A stretch of 64,000 bases of DNA. Source: Panthera uncia (lineage: Eukaryota; Chordata; Mammalia; Carnivora; Felidae). Where the stretch lies: NCBI RefSeq assembly GCF_023721935.1, contig NW_026057588.1:10775846-10839845 (forward strand). The letters are read 5' to 3'. The position numbers and the translations under genes were made by a program. Shown here piece by piece: positions 54,679 through 64,000 of this stretch. The number at the start of each line of letters is the position of its first letter. The first letter of the stretch is position 1. The notes under the pieces were generated by a model. The model was not told where the DNA came from and ran no database searches. It worked only from the letters and a program-made list of their open reading frames with translations.

Positions 54679-57600
54679 CTGGGGACGAGGTAGAGAGGTC
54701 AGCCTGCGCTTGTGCTCACGAGGGCCGTTCCACCCCTCCCCGCCTCCCCGCAGCTCCCCCCCCCCCCACCATCAGGGTGCCCAGGCCCTCACCCACCTCA
54801 TCTCCGAAGCCCCCGCTGCCATGCCTGGCTCCTCCAGAGGCGCCCCCTGTGAGAAGACCTGTCTGCTCAGGCCGCTCCGACCCTGAGTGGCTCAGCTCTG
54901 GCTCCCCAGGTGGCCTGGGAAAGGAGAGGGCACGTTGGAGGCGGTCATGCCTGGGGGAAGGACTGAGGATGGGGCTCTTCCGGTTGGGATGGCCTTGGGG
55001 GATGGGGTGGGGGGGTGGTAAAGGCTTTGGGGTTAGGGATGGGTGGGCAGGACCATGTAGGAGTTGGAGATGGGTCTGGAGGTGGCTACGGATTGGAGCA
55101 TTGGAGCGGAGGGTGGCCGTGAGCTCGGAGGGTTGGAGAGGTTGAGGTTGGCTACAAACCGGGTTTGGGGCTGGGGCTGTCTGGGCATGTGTTCGGGGTC
55201 TGGGGTTGAATATAAGATGCGGGTCAGGGTTGGGGTCAGGGCCGGGGATGTGTTTGGGTCTGGGGTTGAGGACGTGAGGGAGCTGAGGTTGGCCACGTGG
55301 GCTGGGTTCGGGGTTCAGGTTGGAGGCCAAGTCAGAGTCGGGTGCAGGGGTGGGGTCGGGTCAATTCCAGGGTTGCAGGCCACTCACGGAGCCCCCTTTT
55401 CCCCCTGCCGGCAGCAGCCGGGGCGACCCTTGCGTCTCATGCAATAGAAGGCAGCAACGACGAGGAGCAGGAGGCCCACGCTGACGGCCACGGCCATGAC
55501 AGCCACTCCGGCCTGGGAAGTCTGGGGCGCCACTGCAGGGACAGGACGGAGGAAGAGGGGGGTCAGCCAGCGGTGCTCTGTCTGTCCCCCCGCCAGGGTC
55601 CAACCGCCCCCCCCCCCAAGTTCCTCACCAGAGCCGAAGTGAAACACGTGCAGGACGTTCCCGTGGGGGTTGGAGGCCTCACAGGAGACCCCGTCTCTGC
55701 TCAGGGCACTGGTCACCTTCAGGGTCAGGGAGCTGCTCACCCAGCCCTGCCCTCCGGGGGCCGGCTCTGCTGGCTGAGGAGGCTTGGGTCAGCCCCGGCC
55801 CGTGGGCTCAAGGGCTCGGGTGAGGGCAGAGGTGAAGACGGCCAGTCCCCCGGGGAGTGTGGCTGGCCACGATCGATCGGGGAGAGGGCAGGATTCCCCA
55901 AGGGGCTTGGGGGAGGGCGCCTGGGTCCTGCAGGGCTCGGGATGGGGGGGAAGGTCCCTTACACTGCCCCCCAGTTGGCTCCAGCTGAGTTTGGGCTCCG
56001 GGTAGCCACGGGCAGAGCAGACCAGCCTGACTTCATCTCCTTCCCTCCAGCTGCCCTCACTCCTGGGCTGGGTCTCTTCTGCCCTTAATTCTGGTGGCCC
56101 TGTGGGGGGTGGTGGGGGGAGAGTGGGAAGCCCATCGGAGAAGGGGAAGGAGGAGGAGAGAAAGAGAAGGACAGAGGGGACAGGAACCGAAGACAGAGGC
56201 ACCAGCCGTGGACCCGTCTCATTTGTCCTGCTCCCCCACCCCCACAGCCGCCTGCCCGCTGTCCCCAACCAAACCTGCCCCATCCCGAACCTTGGACCAG
56301 CAGCTTGAAGCTCTGGGAGCGGCTGAGGAGGGGGACGGTGGGCATGGAGGCCTCACAGATGTAGGTGCCCGCAGAATCGAAGGTGATGGAGCTCAGAGAG
56401 AGCGTGGGGCCGTTCCCCAGGGGGATTGAGTCCTGGCAGGGAGAGGAGGAGGCCGCCAGGCGGGTGTGAGGGAGGGGGTCGAGAGACGGGAGAGGGTGCA
56501 GGCTGAGGGTCCCCAGGCTGCGGGGCTCCTTTCTCTCTCACCTTGGTCCAGCGCAGGGCAGGTGTGGGCAGACCTTGCACGGAGCAGTTCACGGCTGTGC
56601 TGTTGCCCAAGGGTAAGGAAAGTTCCTCCCTGGTGCTGAGCTCAAGGGGGTCCAGGTCTGGAGGGGGGGACAGACTGTCACCTTCCCCAGACCCTCACCC
56701 ACTCGGCTTAGGGGCTCTCTAGGGCGACTGGGTGGGGGTGGGGGGCGCAGATGTGAGTGCACAACCAGAAGAAGAGCTTGTCAGGTGTTTCTCCTTGTTT
56801 TCTCTCTCTCTCTCCACGGACTTTCCACGCTCCCATCCAGGCCAAGCCTTGAGCCCACATCTAACTCCAAAACACAGGCCCCATCTCAGCCACCTTCTTC
56901 CAGAGCCGATGACTGGGCCCACAGTTAATGCATGACCGGTGGGGGGGGGGTGTGATGGTGGCAAGGTGTTCCTTCTCGGATTGACCACCCAAACCCCTCT
57001 ACCCATCTTTTCATCGAGCCCCTGTCTGCCCCGCCTTCGAAATGGACCTTCCCACTTCTCTCCGTGTCTGACGTCCGGGTCCGACTGCCCGGACCACCTT
57101 GCAGCCACCTCCTCGCCGGTGTCCCCGCTGGCCAGGCTTCCTCCCCTGAGCTGCCAGACGGATCTTTTCGAACCACACACCCGTCAGCCCTGCCCTCCGT
57201 GTGAAACCTCGCAGTGGTTGCCCAGTATACAGAGGCCAAATTCTTTGATAAAGCCCCCAGGACCCTGCTTGGTCTGACCTCTACCTACCTCCTCAACCTC
57301 ACTTCTCACCGCACGCCCCCACCCCCACCCCCAACCTTTGTCCCAAACACCAGCTACCCTACTCTCTTGGTTTCTCTCCAGTACGCCATGTTGGGTCCTG
57401 CCTCGGGGCCTTCGCACCTGCTGTTCCCCCGGCCTGGGAGCTCCTCTTCCGGCTCTTCGCGTTTCTGATCCCATTCTTTGGTTTTCCCAAACGGCCCCTT
57501 CTCAGGGAGGCCTCTCTGTCCCCCCGTGGCGGACACTGAGATTTCCCCTCTAGCGCTGAAGGATTTGTTCTCCCCCAGCTGTTGAGAAGGATGTCAGCTG

Positions 57601-60600
57601 TCAGCCCTCAGCTGTCAGCCCTCTCTGGGAACTGCCTCAGCTGCGGAGAGCCCCTCGCTCAAGGTCATGCCCCCTTCCTCGGGCAGGCCACGTGCAATGC
57701 CCGGTTGGTGTGGGGTTATAAAGGCCCAGCTCCCTTACCCCCAAGTGGGGCTATCCCAGCTTCCCCAGCACCCTGCGGGGCCGACTGAGACCTTTAGACT
57801 ACAACTGAGACCAATCTTCTGCCTCTGCCCGGTCCTGCTTCCGTGCCCTCCCCAGCCTCCACTCCAGCCTCCATCGGTGGGGATCCCAAGGCGCTTCCCA
57901 TAAACCTCCTGCCTGCAGCTCTCTGAATCCGAATCTGCTTCCTGGGGACGGAGACAGACGGAGCCTGCACCACCCTCCATCTAGAACAGTCCCCGCTCGC
58001 CTGGCCAGTCCCTCATCCCCTCACTCTGCGTCAGTCCCTATAGGGGCTCCATCGCTACTCAAAGCACCTGTTCAGCATTTACCACCTGTCTCCCCTACTT
58101 GACCGATCTCTGTGAAGGGGGGGGGGGCTGGGCTGTCTCGTTCATAGATGTCTCCCCAGCCCTGGTCACAGGGTCTAGCCCCAGGGAAGGAGGCAGAAGG
58201 AGGGCCAAGGAGGAGCAGGGCCTTTGCACAGTGCTCAGGTGCAAGCAGACTCAGAAGGCTGGAAAGTGGATGGTGGAAAGCAGGGGTGTTAACCTGGAAA
58301 CGACGAGAGGCGCTCGGCTGGGATGAGGAGACTGCCTTGGTGGGGAGATGGGTCAGCCAAAGGCGCGGCCAGCCAGGTGGGCCTTGAAGGCCGGGGTGGA
58401 TCGGGGCACTCGGGAGCCACGGCAGGTTCAGAGTGGGGGGATATCAGGTGTGTGCTTTGGAGGGAGCTCCCTGGCTGCTTCGTATGGGAGACTGGAGGGG
58501 GCTGGGGCAGGCACCCAGGGGGCAGAGGGGACCATCCAGACCAGGACGAGGACCCCAGAAGTGGAAAGGGCTGCCGGCGGGGCTGTGTGGGGGTGAGGGC
58601 GAGGAGGCCGCTGGTGCCGGGGTCCCCCTGCCCATCCCCCCGGGACGCTCACAGGCCACGCGCAGCTCCAGGGTTTTGGAGAGCTCCGCGTCCTCAGCAG
58701 CGTCGTAGTCCTCCACCCTGCAGCCGTAGGTCCCGCTCTGGCCCCGCTGAACCCCCTCCAGGGTCAAGTTCCCCTCAAGATTTGTTTTCAGCACGTCCTC
58801 CTGCTTGTCCTGGGTGACCAGGGATGAGGAACCCAGCTCAGGAGCCGCCCTGGTCCGGGGGTGGGGGCGGGGGTCTTGCTGGGTCGGGGTCAACCGGGTC
58901 AGAGTCAGGGGTCACCGGGTTAGCATCGTGCTAGATCAGAGCCCACTCAAGCAAGGGGGCAGAGGCCCTGCCAGGCCAGGGGCCACCCCGGCTGGGTATC
59001 GAGCTGAGTTCGGACTCTCTCAAGTCAGGGCTCAGAGGTCCTGTGAGCTCCTGGGTCAACAGGCAGGCGCCTCGCTGAGCCGGGGGCCACCCAGGTGAAA
59101 GGTCAGAAGGCGGCGGGGGCCAATATGTCACAGAGGTCAGGGGCCAGGACTTCCAAAGGAACGATGGGGTGAGTCACCTGAAGGCGGAAGAATGTGTATT
59201 CGGGGTTGGGGCTGCCGTCCCCCCGGCAAAACAGCTGGACGGAGTCCCCCTCGCGTACCCAGCCTTCGGTGGTGGAGGGGCTGTCCACCCAGAAATGTAC
59301 GTGTTCCGTGGGATCTAAGAGAAAGGGCAAAGGGGAAGACGGGTCAGGGCAGACTCATGGTCAGGGTCGAGGGTAGGTCAGGTCAAGGGTAAAAGGCCAG
59401 GGCTGGCTTAGGGCAGAGAGGTCAGGCCCCAGCCAAGGGGAAGGCTGCGGTCGGTCAAAGGGTAGAGGTCACATCTGTCACAGCTCAGGTTCCCGCTCAT
59501 TCTGAGATCAGCGACCAGAGAGGTCACAGGTGGAGCTGAGCTGAGAGTGCAGCTCAAGGGTCAGAGGTCGGCGTGGGCGACAGGTCCGTGAGGGATTCCG
59601 GGCCCCCGAGCTGGTGTGAGAGGGCGGGGCGTGGTTCGGGTGCGAGGCTCTATGGGCCTCCGGGCGCTGGAGGCGGTCAGAGGTCAGGACGGGGGGGCCC
59701 CCCCCGGAGAGCTTGCGGGGCCAGGCCTCAGGCAGGTGAGGGGGGCCGCGGCCGGGGAGGTGGGGACCAGCCTGGACTCACAGTGCAGGGTGAGGCGGAA
59801 GGCAGGGCTGTCCAGGCGGCCGTGCCGGCCCGCGGGCAGGTGGTAGCGCACGGAGCAAAGGAAGCTGGCGTCCCGGTCGGCCTTGTGGAGCCGCAGGTAC
59901 AGGGTGCTGGTGAGAGACTGCAGGCCTGAGGCCTCCCGCACCGTGCGGCTGGTCATGTAGCCGTCTGGCAGAGAGGGAGGAGGCGGCGGGTCAGCCAGCC
60001 CCCCCCGCCACCACCCGGCGCCGTCCCGCGTCCAGCTGGGCTCCCGCGCCCGCTCACCTGAGTTCACCTCCATGGGCACCTCCAGCCGCTGCCCGTTCCG
60101 GTACCACGTGATCTGGGGGGCCGGGTTCCCGTTCCGGCTGTTGCAGGTGGCGATCTAAGGCAGACACAGGCGTGGCCCTGGGCCCTGAGGTCGGGGCGGG
60201 GGGGACCCGACTTCTCCTCGCTCCGGATACAGGAGTCTGGGTTCCCCAGCCCTCTCCTCCCCCAGGATGCAGGAGTGCAAACCTCCCCCCACCTCCCAGC
60301 CCCCCCCCCCCCCCCCCCCCCCCACCCCCCCCCCCCCCCGCCCGGCCCTGGAATCCAGGTCCAGCCCGAGGTACCTCCTGGGCAAAGTCATCCACCACAG
60401 ACAGGATCCCTTTGTTGGGCGAGACCTCGGTGGCCTCTGGTTTTGCTGTGGGGGAGACGGTCGGGTCAGGAGCCTCTCTCCTGGGCTCTCGCCCACCCGC
60501 CTCTTCCGTGGGGGGGGGGGGGCCCGCAGACACTCACCGAACATGTGCAGCCGCGTGGTGGCCTCGGCGCTGCCCGCCGCGCCCGCCTTCACCACGCACA

Positions 60601-63364
60601 CATAGTTCTGCTCGTCGCCCACCTGGGCCTCGGTCAGCACCAGGCGCCCCCGGGCGTCCAGCTGGTACGGGGGGCTGCGGCCCCGAGAGTCGTGCACCGT
60701 GCCCTGCAGCTCGGAGCCCTGCAGCTCGGCCGAGGCCAGGCGGTGGCGGACCCCAGAGCGGTCTGCCTGTGGGGGGGGGGATGTGGGGCGGGGGCGGGGC
60801 TCAGCTCCAGGCCGCCTGGCCTGCCTCCCCCAGTGTCTCTTTATCTCTCTCCGCGACCTTTTCCATCTGCTGCTCTCTGGGTCACCTGCCTCCTCTTGTC
60901 ACCTCCCTCCGGTCCCCTGTTCCCTGGCCTGTGTGTCAGTTTCCTCTCCCCAGGTCCAGGTCCCTTGTTCTCCATCACACTCTGTTCTTATCTCTCTTCC
61001 TCTCTCTGTCCCCCCCTCCAGCCCTGTGTCTCTGCCTCTTATCTCCTCTTTTTTCCTCTCTCCTTCTAGTCCTGCACCCCTGGGGTCTCCCGCTATCTCC
61101 TTGTCTGTCTCTGAATGGTCTCTCTCTGGAGCCCGCGCTCTGAACGGGGCGTCTTCTTTCTAGTCTCAGCTGTGCCCAGACACCAGGGGACCTTGGAGTG
61201 TCCTTCCCCTGGCGGGGTCTCAATTTCCCCATCTGTAAAATGGAAAGGCAGCTGGATGGAGCCCTTAGGTCCTTTGGGCTCGGAGGAGGGAATGCACGTT
61301 CGCAGCCCTGTGGTGCCCTGACCCCCAGGCCCCTTGGCCACCCTCTGGCCCCCAGCCTGCAGCACTCACCAGGAACCATTCCAGCACAAAATGGTCGTGG
61401 GCCCCCAGGGGGGTGCAGTTCAGGGCGACGGGCTCCCCTTTCATCACCTCCACCAGGGAAGGCACGGATAAGTGGACCTCGGCCTGGGCACCTACAGGAG
61501 AGCCACTGAGCTCTTTCTGCCTCTGTTGGGGACAGCCCTCCAGACAGAGCCCCTCCTCCCCCAGGTCCCAGGAGTCCTGGCTCCCAGTGCCCTCCTCCCT
61601 CAGACTCAGGAGTCCTGGCTCCCGGTGCCCTCCTCCCTCAGACTCAGGAGTCCTGGCTCCCAGTGCCCTCCTCCCTCAGACCCAGGGTCCAGGACCCCAG
61701 CCCCTCCTCCCTCCCATCAGCATTTGTCTCCATCTCTCTCCACAGGACTACGGGCTCCTCCCCCGGGCCACACAGGGCCCTGGCTGCTTCTGTCCAATCC
61801 TCCTGGGGTAAGACCGCACCTGTCCTTGTGCTTTCCACTAGACCAGCCACCCCCCAAGGGCAGGGCCAGCTCTGGCTCATCCCTTGGCCTCCAGCACCCT
61901 GCGCAGGGCCTGGCACGTCGCCAGGGATCTGTGTCTCTCACTCTGGGTCTCCATCTCTAGTCCCACAGTCCCTGCCTCTCTGTCAGCCTGACAGTCTGTC
62001 TCCGTCTCTCTCAGCCCCTGGGTCCCTGTCAGGAGTCGGGGGCTGGGGCTGCAGCTGAGGCAGAATGGGTGTGTGGGGGCGGTCAGGGGGGACAGGGCTG
62101 GGCAGGTTTCAGGAATGTGGGAGGGACAGGCTGGCCCAGACCTGCCCGGCCTGGCACCAGATCCCCCTACCCACCCCTTGGCCCCTCTGCCTCTTTGCCG
62201 AGCAGGGAAGGGGATAAGGTGTGTCCCCTCCGATTAGGCGAGCGGTGAGGCCCAGGATGGCGGGTCCTCAGGGAGAAGGGAGCGGGAGTGGGGGCGGCTG
62301 GACTCCTGTCCCAGGATCCTGGCAGACAGAGCTGTTCCCATTGGAGAAACCATGCTCTCTCACCCCCTGGGCTGGCATCCTGGCATCAGCTCTCACTTCT
62401 GAGAACCTCCCTTTCCTTCCCCGCCCAGCTTGACCCAGCCCTGCCCCTGGGGACCCACTATTTGCCATGCTTGTGCCAGGGGCCTGGATTCCCAGGCACC
62501 CACCTCTGGCCCAGGCCTGTCCCAGGGGAGGGGTGTGGGGCCAGGCTGGTGCCTGGGGCTAGTCTGAGCAACAGACAGGAGGAGGATGGAGAGATCTCTC
62601 TTCCCTAATCTCTCCCATCCCTCTGTCCCTGGCTGCCGGCCCCTCAAGGCCTCCTCCCCATCCCACCACCACGCAGGTGTGTGGATTTATCTGGGCCCCA
62701 GGAAGAGGGCACGGTCACTCGGAAACACTGTTCTGCCGTCACTGCCCAGGGCCAGCGCTCCAGCCCTTCCGCGAGGGAGGGGAGTTCTTTAGAGCCTGGC
62801 TCTGAGTCCAGATCGGGGGAAGCCTCAAACGCATGTGGTTCCCTGCGATCTAGCTGGAAGGTCCCCGACCCTCGCAAAACTTGAGAACCTTTCAGAGGGA
62901 AGCCCCGGGGTCTTGGTCTCCTGTGTCCTGGGGAAGCCACTCCGGCCACTGGAGGCCTGGACCTTTGGGTCTGAGGAAGCAGGAGTCCCGGGACTCCGAT
63001 TCCAGGGGCTGAGGGCCCCTTCGCTCCTTGGTCCCGAGCGCGGAGGGGGCTGGCTTCTCAGGTGGTGACTAACCCGCTGCCTGCCGGCGTCTGCCCAGCC
63101 CCTCTGCCGGGCCGTCCCCAGCTCGCTCGTTGGGAAGGGTATCCCCCGTGCTCCCGTATCCCTCCTCCCCGGGGCTCCCACGTTTGGCTTCCTGGGGTCG
63201 AGGAGATCCCCTTCCCCCTTCCCTTTCCCGGGGTCCCCAGGGGCCGCCCCCAGCGGCTCCCTGCTCTCTGCCCCGGCCGTACCTGGGTGCGCCCCCAGCA
63301 GGAGCGCGAGCACCAGCAGCCTGGGGGCCCTGCGCGCCCCGGCCAGGGCGTCCGGGGGCTCCAT
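54673..63364 (-). CDS. BCAM: BCAM gene (Lutheran / basal cell adhesion molecule), complete, 15 coding exons
   Basis: BCAM is a type I membrane protein of the Ig superfamily and a receptor for laminin alpha-5 on red cells, epithelium and endothelium. Fifteen exons join in phase to 628 codons, the same length as human. Residues 1-27 are most of the signal peptide. Five Ig-like domains follow to about residue 540, each with its Cys pair: LNCTP/VCVVKA, ATCNSR/FLCSVR, FCRGDG/YGCRVE, NCSVQG/YICEAS and VCSARG/SCEASN. The membrane helix is at about 548-568 (VAVMAVAVSVGLLLLVVAAF). The 60-residue tail has CMRRKGRP, a PPPGEP SH3-type motif, EQTGLL and the end GGFGDEC. The last exon supplies only Cys and the stop. 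Every intron is GT/AG. Exon 13 read through its donor gives a stop two codons on, predicting the known short-tail B-CAM form. The start is the ATG at 63364 in a CpG island. Confidence 0.97.
54797..54914 (-). CDS. BCAM: BCAM exon 14
   Basis: 118 nt. Completes a Pro codon, then PPGEPELSHSGSERPEQTGL to SGGFGDE. Donor GAG|GTGGGT. Confidence 0.95.
55388..55532 (-). CDS. BCAM: BCAM exon 13 (transmembrane)
   Basis: 145 nt. VAPQTSQAGVAVMAVAVSVG, helix end, FYCMRRKGRPGCCRQ to KGA plus two bases. Acceptor CTGCAG, donor CC|GTGAGT. Confidence 0.96.
55629..55773 (-). CDS. BCAM: BCAM exon 12
   Basis: 145 nt. PAEPAPGGQGWVSSSLTLKV, SRDGVSCEASNPHGN to HFGS plus one base. End of Ig domain 5. Confidence 0.95.
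55963..56099 (-). CDS. BCAM: BCAM exon 11
   Basis: 137 nt. GPPELRAEETQPRSEGSWRE, VRLVCSARGYPEPKLSW to LGGS. Donor AGT|GTAAGG. Confidence 0.95.
56291..56432 (-). CDS. BCAM: BCAM exon 10
   Basis: 142 nt. DSIPLGNGPTLSLSSITFDS, YICEASMPTVPLLSRSQ to LLVQ plus one base. The donor AAG|GTTCGG is weaker than the others. Confidence 0.93.
56542..56657 (-). CDS. BCAM: BCAM exon 9
   Basis: 116 nt. YLDPLELSTREELSLPLGNS, VNCSVQGLPTPALRW to TK. Donor AAG|GTGAGA. Confidence 0.94.
58653..58809 (-). CDS. BCAM: BCAM exon 8
   Basis: 157 nt. DKQEDVLKTNLEGNLTLEGV, SGTYGCRVEDYDAAEDAEL to RVA plus one base. Confidence 0.95.
58850..59580 (+). repeat. BCAM: Decayed AGGTCA/GGGTCAG-rich repeat in BCAM introns 6 and 7
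   Basis: GGTCA motifs recur densely on plus, for example TAGGTCAGGTCAAGGGT at about 59375 and AGAGGTCACA at 59466 and 59520. Exon 7 interrupts the pattern. Confidence 0.5.
59178..59314 (-). CDS. BCAM: BCAM exon 7
   Basis: 137 nt. YPTEHVHFWVDSPSTTEGWV, VQLFCRGDGSPNPEYTFF to RLQ. Confidence 0.95.
59782..59964 (-). CDS. BCAM: BCAM exon 6
   Basis: 183 nt. DGYMTSRTVREASGLQSLTS, ADRDASFLCSVRYHLPAGRH to LTLH plus one base. End of Ig domain 2. Confidence 0.95.
60058..60154 (-). CDS. BCAM: BCAM exon 5
   Basis: 97 nt. IATCNSRNGNPAPQITWYRN, GQRLEVPMEVNS plus one base. Acceptor CCTTAG. Confidence 0.95.
60300..60340 (+). repeat. Poly-C tract
   Basis: About 40 bases of C with one A, in BCAM intron 4. 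The length is likely uncertain in the assembly. Confidence 0.9.
60375..60445 (-). CDS. BCAM: BCAM exon 4
   Basis: 71 nt. Completes Ala, then KPEATEVSPNKGILSVVDDF to AQE. Donor GAG|GTACCT. Confidence 0.94.
60538..60766 (-). CDS. BCAM: BCAM exon 3
   Basis: 229 nt. ADRSGVRHRLASAELQGSEL, VHDSRGRSPPYQLDARGRL, NYVCVVKAGAAGSAEA to HMF plus one base. End of Ig domain 1. Confidence 0.96.
61370..61491 (-). CDS. BCAM: BCAM exon 2
   Basis: 122 nt. GAQAEVHLSVPSLVEVMKGE, VALNCTPLGAHDHFVLEWF to L. Completes the signal peptide and starts Ig domain 1. Confidence 0.96.
61492..63282 (-). other. BCAM: BCAM intron 1
   Basis: About 1.8 kb without SINEs. Contains the 37-bp-family minisatellite at 61560-61710 and otherwise GC-rich unique sequence (62040-63240). 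Confidence 0.8.
61560..61710 (+). repeat. 38-bp minisatellite in BCAM intron 1
   Basis: Nearly identical units CAGGAGTCCTGGCTCCCAGT plus GCCCTCCTCCCTCAGACT, about four copies. Same family as the NECTIN2 intron 4 array. Confidence 0.9.
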
Positions 63365-63640
63365 GTTCGCGGCGGCGGCAGCGGGCGGCGATTGCCCGGG
63401 CTGCGGCTCCGGCGGCCGCGGGGCTGGGAGCGATCAGGCCCCGCCCCTGGCAGCCCCGCCCCGCCCCGCCCTCCCGAGCCCCCCCTTGGGTGCCCCCCCC
63501 CAAACCCGGGCGCCCCGCCAAGACCTCCCACTGCCCGGAGCGGACCTCCCAGCGCCCGGCCCGGGCCCGGAGCGGGGCTCCCTCTGCCCCCAAGCTCTGG
63601 GCTGCCTGGCTCGGGCTGACCGGTGCCCGCGGCGGTGGCC
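63240..63640 (-). promoter_or_regulatory. BCAM: CpG island over BCAM exon 1
   Basis: CpG-dense region around the start codon with GGGGCGGGGC boxes about 80 bp upstream (63430-63470, minus strand). No TATA box. Confidence 0.8.
63283..63364 (-). CDS. BCAM: BCAM exon 1 (start codon at 63364)
   Basis: 82 nt. MEPPDALAGARRAPRLLVLA, LLLGAHP plus one base. Signal peptide. Donor CCAG|GTACGG. Confidence 0.96.
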
Positions 63641-63714
63641 TGACCGACCAGTCTAACCAGTGTCCTGGGCTGTGACCTCACCACCCCGCTGCGGCCGCCA
63701 TCCCCCCTAATTCG

Positions 63715-64000
63715 GACCAGGGGTCATCACGGCAGGTGACCGGGGCTTGCCCAGTTGATTTTACCCAGCCGACCCCGCACAACCAGTGAGTGGCCTGCGC
63801 TGGCCTCTCCCAGGGTAACCGGTGGTTCCCAGCATGACCGGGGGCTTGCACTCCCCTCTCCCAGTACAACCAGCGGTGCCCCGCCTGATCGGTGGCCTAG
63901 AGCAGCTTCCTCCAGGGTGCCTGGTGAGGCTCTTCCCTGGAGCCCGTGCTAGGGGCTGCTTTCCTGTGTGACCAGTGGCCTGGAACCCATCAGTTCAATC
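63715..64000 (+). repeat. Decayed 51-bp tandem repeat upstream of BCAM
   Basis: ACC(A/G)GTGG-type motifs at 63817, 63867, 63918 and 63970, and a second set at 63836 and 63887, give a period of 50-52 bp. It runs off the window edge. Confidence 0.6.

Noticed and set aside
55297..56088. 263-codon plus-strand open frame
   Set aside because: Antisense across BCAM exons 11-13. The minus strand has conserved Ig and membrane segments with correct splice sites.
57588..57622. Direct repeat TCAGCTGTCAGCCC twice
   Set aside because: A single 14-bp duplication next to an L2 fragment. Too small to claim function.
60172..61143. 323-codon plus-strand open frame
   Set aside because: Antisense across BCAM exon 3, a poly-C tract and pyrimidine-rich introns. 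The protein would be low complexity (Pro and Ser runs).

Overview
This window is mammalian nuclear DNA from a feliform carnivore, most likely a felid. The evidence is more than 30 copies of a tRNA-Lys-derived SINE of the feline CAN-SINE (SINEC_Fc) type. Each has a GGGGCGCCTGGGTGGCTCAG-like head, a CT-rich middle and an AATAAATAAA tail. The genes match the human 19q13.32 APOE-cluster neighbourhood. The DNA is mostly intron and intergenic repeat, and nearly all open reading frames longer than 60 codons are shadows, SINE reads or CpG-island reads.

All five recognisable genes lie on the minus strand, so the human order BCAM-NECTIN2-TOMM40-(APOE-APOC1-APOC4)-APOC2-CLPTM1 reads from right to left. 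BCAM is complete (63364 to 54673, 15 coding exons, 628 codons, consensus GT/AG introns). NECTIN2 is complete (47788 to 18912). It has nine exons for the long delta-type isoform (543 codons) and an alternative terminal exon at 24817-25226 for the short alpha-type isoform (487 codons). TOMM40 is represented by exons 1-5 only (16451 to 13452, 214 of about 361 codons). APOC2 is represented by its last coding exon only (11692-11782). CLPTM1 is represented by its first two exons (7044 to 873) and continues beyond the left edge.

The main anomaly is a 10-base N gap at 12006-12015. On its right is TOMM40 intron 5, and on its left is APOC2 intron 3. TOMM40 exons 6-10, APOE, APOC1, APOC4 and the first APOC2 exons, about 50 kb in human, are therefore absent where a placeholder gap stands. 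I read this as an assembly gap or collapse rather than a biological deletion. A second 10-base N gap (30118-30127) sits in a minisatellite in NECTIN2 intron 4.

CpG-rich promoters surround the first exons of CLPTM1, TOMM40, NECTIN2 and BCAM. Two promoter-proximal structures stand out. One is nine CCAAT boxes, all in the sense direction, within about 420 bp upstream of TOMM40. The other is a 24-bp-period tandem repeat carrying GC-rich Sp1-like cores just upstream of NECTIN2. The rest is old L2, MIR, L1 and MER debris, younger felid SINEs (often nested or in clusters), microsatellites, and several decayed minisatellites, including the 37-bp family associated with human chromosome 19. I found no previously undescribed gene system. 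The genes have unrelated jobs: adhesion (BCAM, NECTIN2), mitochondrial import (TOMM40), lipoprotein lipase activation (APOC2) and a multi-pass membrane protein (CLPTM1). They are neighbours by conserved synteny.
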